NCBI GenBank assembly: GCA_007134625.1
Contig: SLKL01000393.1
Location: forward strand, 1-6,828
DNA length: 6,828 bases
Source of the DNA: Saprospiraceae bacterium
GTDB taxonomy: Bacteria > Bacteroidota > Bacteroidia > Chitinophagales > Saprospiraceae
Direction of reading: 5' to 3'
Below the pieces are notes generated by a model. That model saw nothing but the letters and a program-made list of their open reading frames with translations. It made no database searches and was not told the DNA's origin. Numbering within the stretch: position 1 is the stretch's first letter; each line of letters starts with the position of its first letter. The position numbers and the translations under genes were made by a program. Positions 6,332 through 6,828 of the stretch are shown here, in pieces.

Positions 6332-6799
6332 TTAATTTAAACCTAGCTCTTCTAATAATTCCTCCGCGTCGCTCACGCTGCTTCTCATATCTTCAGCTAC
6401 CTGCTTTATTCTTTCCATTTCACGATTGTAATACTCGATAGCTTCATCATATTCCATAGCTGCCTGATCTGTATCTGCCCAATCACCCATCCAGTCGAAC
6501 ATACCATCGTGGGCATCATTTAACCTTTGAAGGAGTACTCCCATGCGGTTTTCTAATTCTTCATCCATTCCTTCATGATGTTCCTGATAATAGTCCATTA
6601 TTTGTTGCCTCGCTCTGTTGATATTTGAAGTGAGCGGCATGACATCATCATGAACCCTAACAACATCGTCTTGAAGGTCCAATAAATGATCCATTTTTTC
6701 CTCTTCTGATTTACCTTCACTACCACCACAGGCGGAAAAAACTAAAGCCATAGACATTAAAAGTACTACCGGCATTAGGAAAAGTTTTAATTGCTTCAT
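6332..6799 (-). CDS. Helical lipoprotein of unknown function in the Sco-cytochrome c operon
   Basis: A 155-residue protein, first gene of the Sco operon. Residues 1-23 are a lipoprotein signal with lipobox FSAC, lipidation expected on C24, followed by a GGSEGKSEEE linker. The rest (about 32-155) is strongly acidic and predicted almost wholly alpha-helical from its heptad-like pattern, so a helical hairpin or coiled-coil bundle is likely. Notable patches are HDDVMP (50-55), HHEGM (74-78) and AHDGMFDWMGDW (96-107), which combine His, Met, Asp and Trp. From memory, similar lipoproteins with HDxVMP and a MxxWM segment occur in other Bacteroidota, sometimes labelled viral A-type inclusion-like; that label is not functional. 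The tight linkage to a Sco gene suggests a role in extracytoplasmic metal or redox handling, but this is inference only. The region upstream is cut at 29 bp, so its promoter is not visible. Confidence 0.83.
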   Translation of the reverse strand: MKQLKLFLMPVVLLMSMALVFSACGGSEGKSEEEKMDHLLDLQDDVVRVHDDVMPLTSNINRARQQIMDYYQEHHEGMDEELENRMGVLLQRLNDAHDGMFDWMGDWADTDQAAMEYDEAIEYYNREMERIKQVAEDMRSSVSDAEELLEELGLN

Positions 6800-6828
6800 T
6801 GTATTATTATTTTAAAATGATTGAAAAT

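Overview
The window looks like the chromosome of a Bacteroidota bacterium, probably a free-living saprospirian, cytophagian or flavobacterial relative. The evidence is AT-rich DNA, start codons without a clear Shine-Dalgarno sequence, -7 promoter boxes of the Bacteroidota type TAnnTTTG, an M43 (pappalysin/cytophagalysin-like) secreted protease, an LDH-like malate dehydrogenase, a secreted M1 peptidase of a Bacteroidota type, and several lipobox-bearing exported proteins. Placement below phylum is a guess.

Layout, left to right. (1) Positions 1-571, minus strand: the N-terminal 190 codons of a secreted M43 metalloprotease, whose reading frame runs off the left edge. (2) Positions 572-722: a divergent intergenic region with a 9+9 bp inverted repeat and a TAnnTTTG box in front of mdh. 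(3) mdh (723-1658), NAD-dependent malate dehydrogenase, followed by a 304 bp non-coding stretch that holds a compound hairpin and a strong intrinsic terminator. (4) A complete secreted M1-family metallopeptidase (1963-3840). (5) fmt (4001-4933), methionyl-tRNA formyltransferase. (6) A minus-strand block converging on fmt: an 80-residue membrane-anchored or secreted protein of unknown function, and upstream of it a compact three-gene operon. That operon reads, in order of transcription, helical lipoprotein of unknown function (6799-6332), Sco-family copper/thiol lipoprotein (6320-5700) and mono-haem cytochrome c lipoprotein (5710-5273).

The first two-thirds is a set of independent housekeeping and secreted-protease genes with little functional linkage. 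The right third is the most coherent unit. Its three gene products are all predicted lipoproteins acting outside the cytoplasm. The spacing is 11 bp between the first two, and the stop and start overlap between the second two. A Sco protein beside a c-type cytochrome points to copper delivery or redox maturation for a respiratory enzyme, but no oxidase or reductase subunit lies in the window, so the client is unknown. I see no mobile element, CRISPR array, tRNA, rRNA or phage gene. Most of the window is ordinary; the best leads are the uncharacterised helical lipoprotein next to Sco, the palindrome upstream of mdh, and the structured 3' region of mdh.
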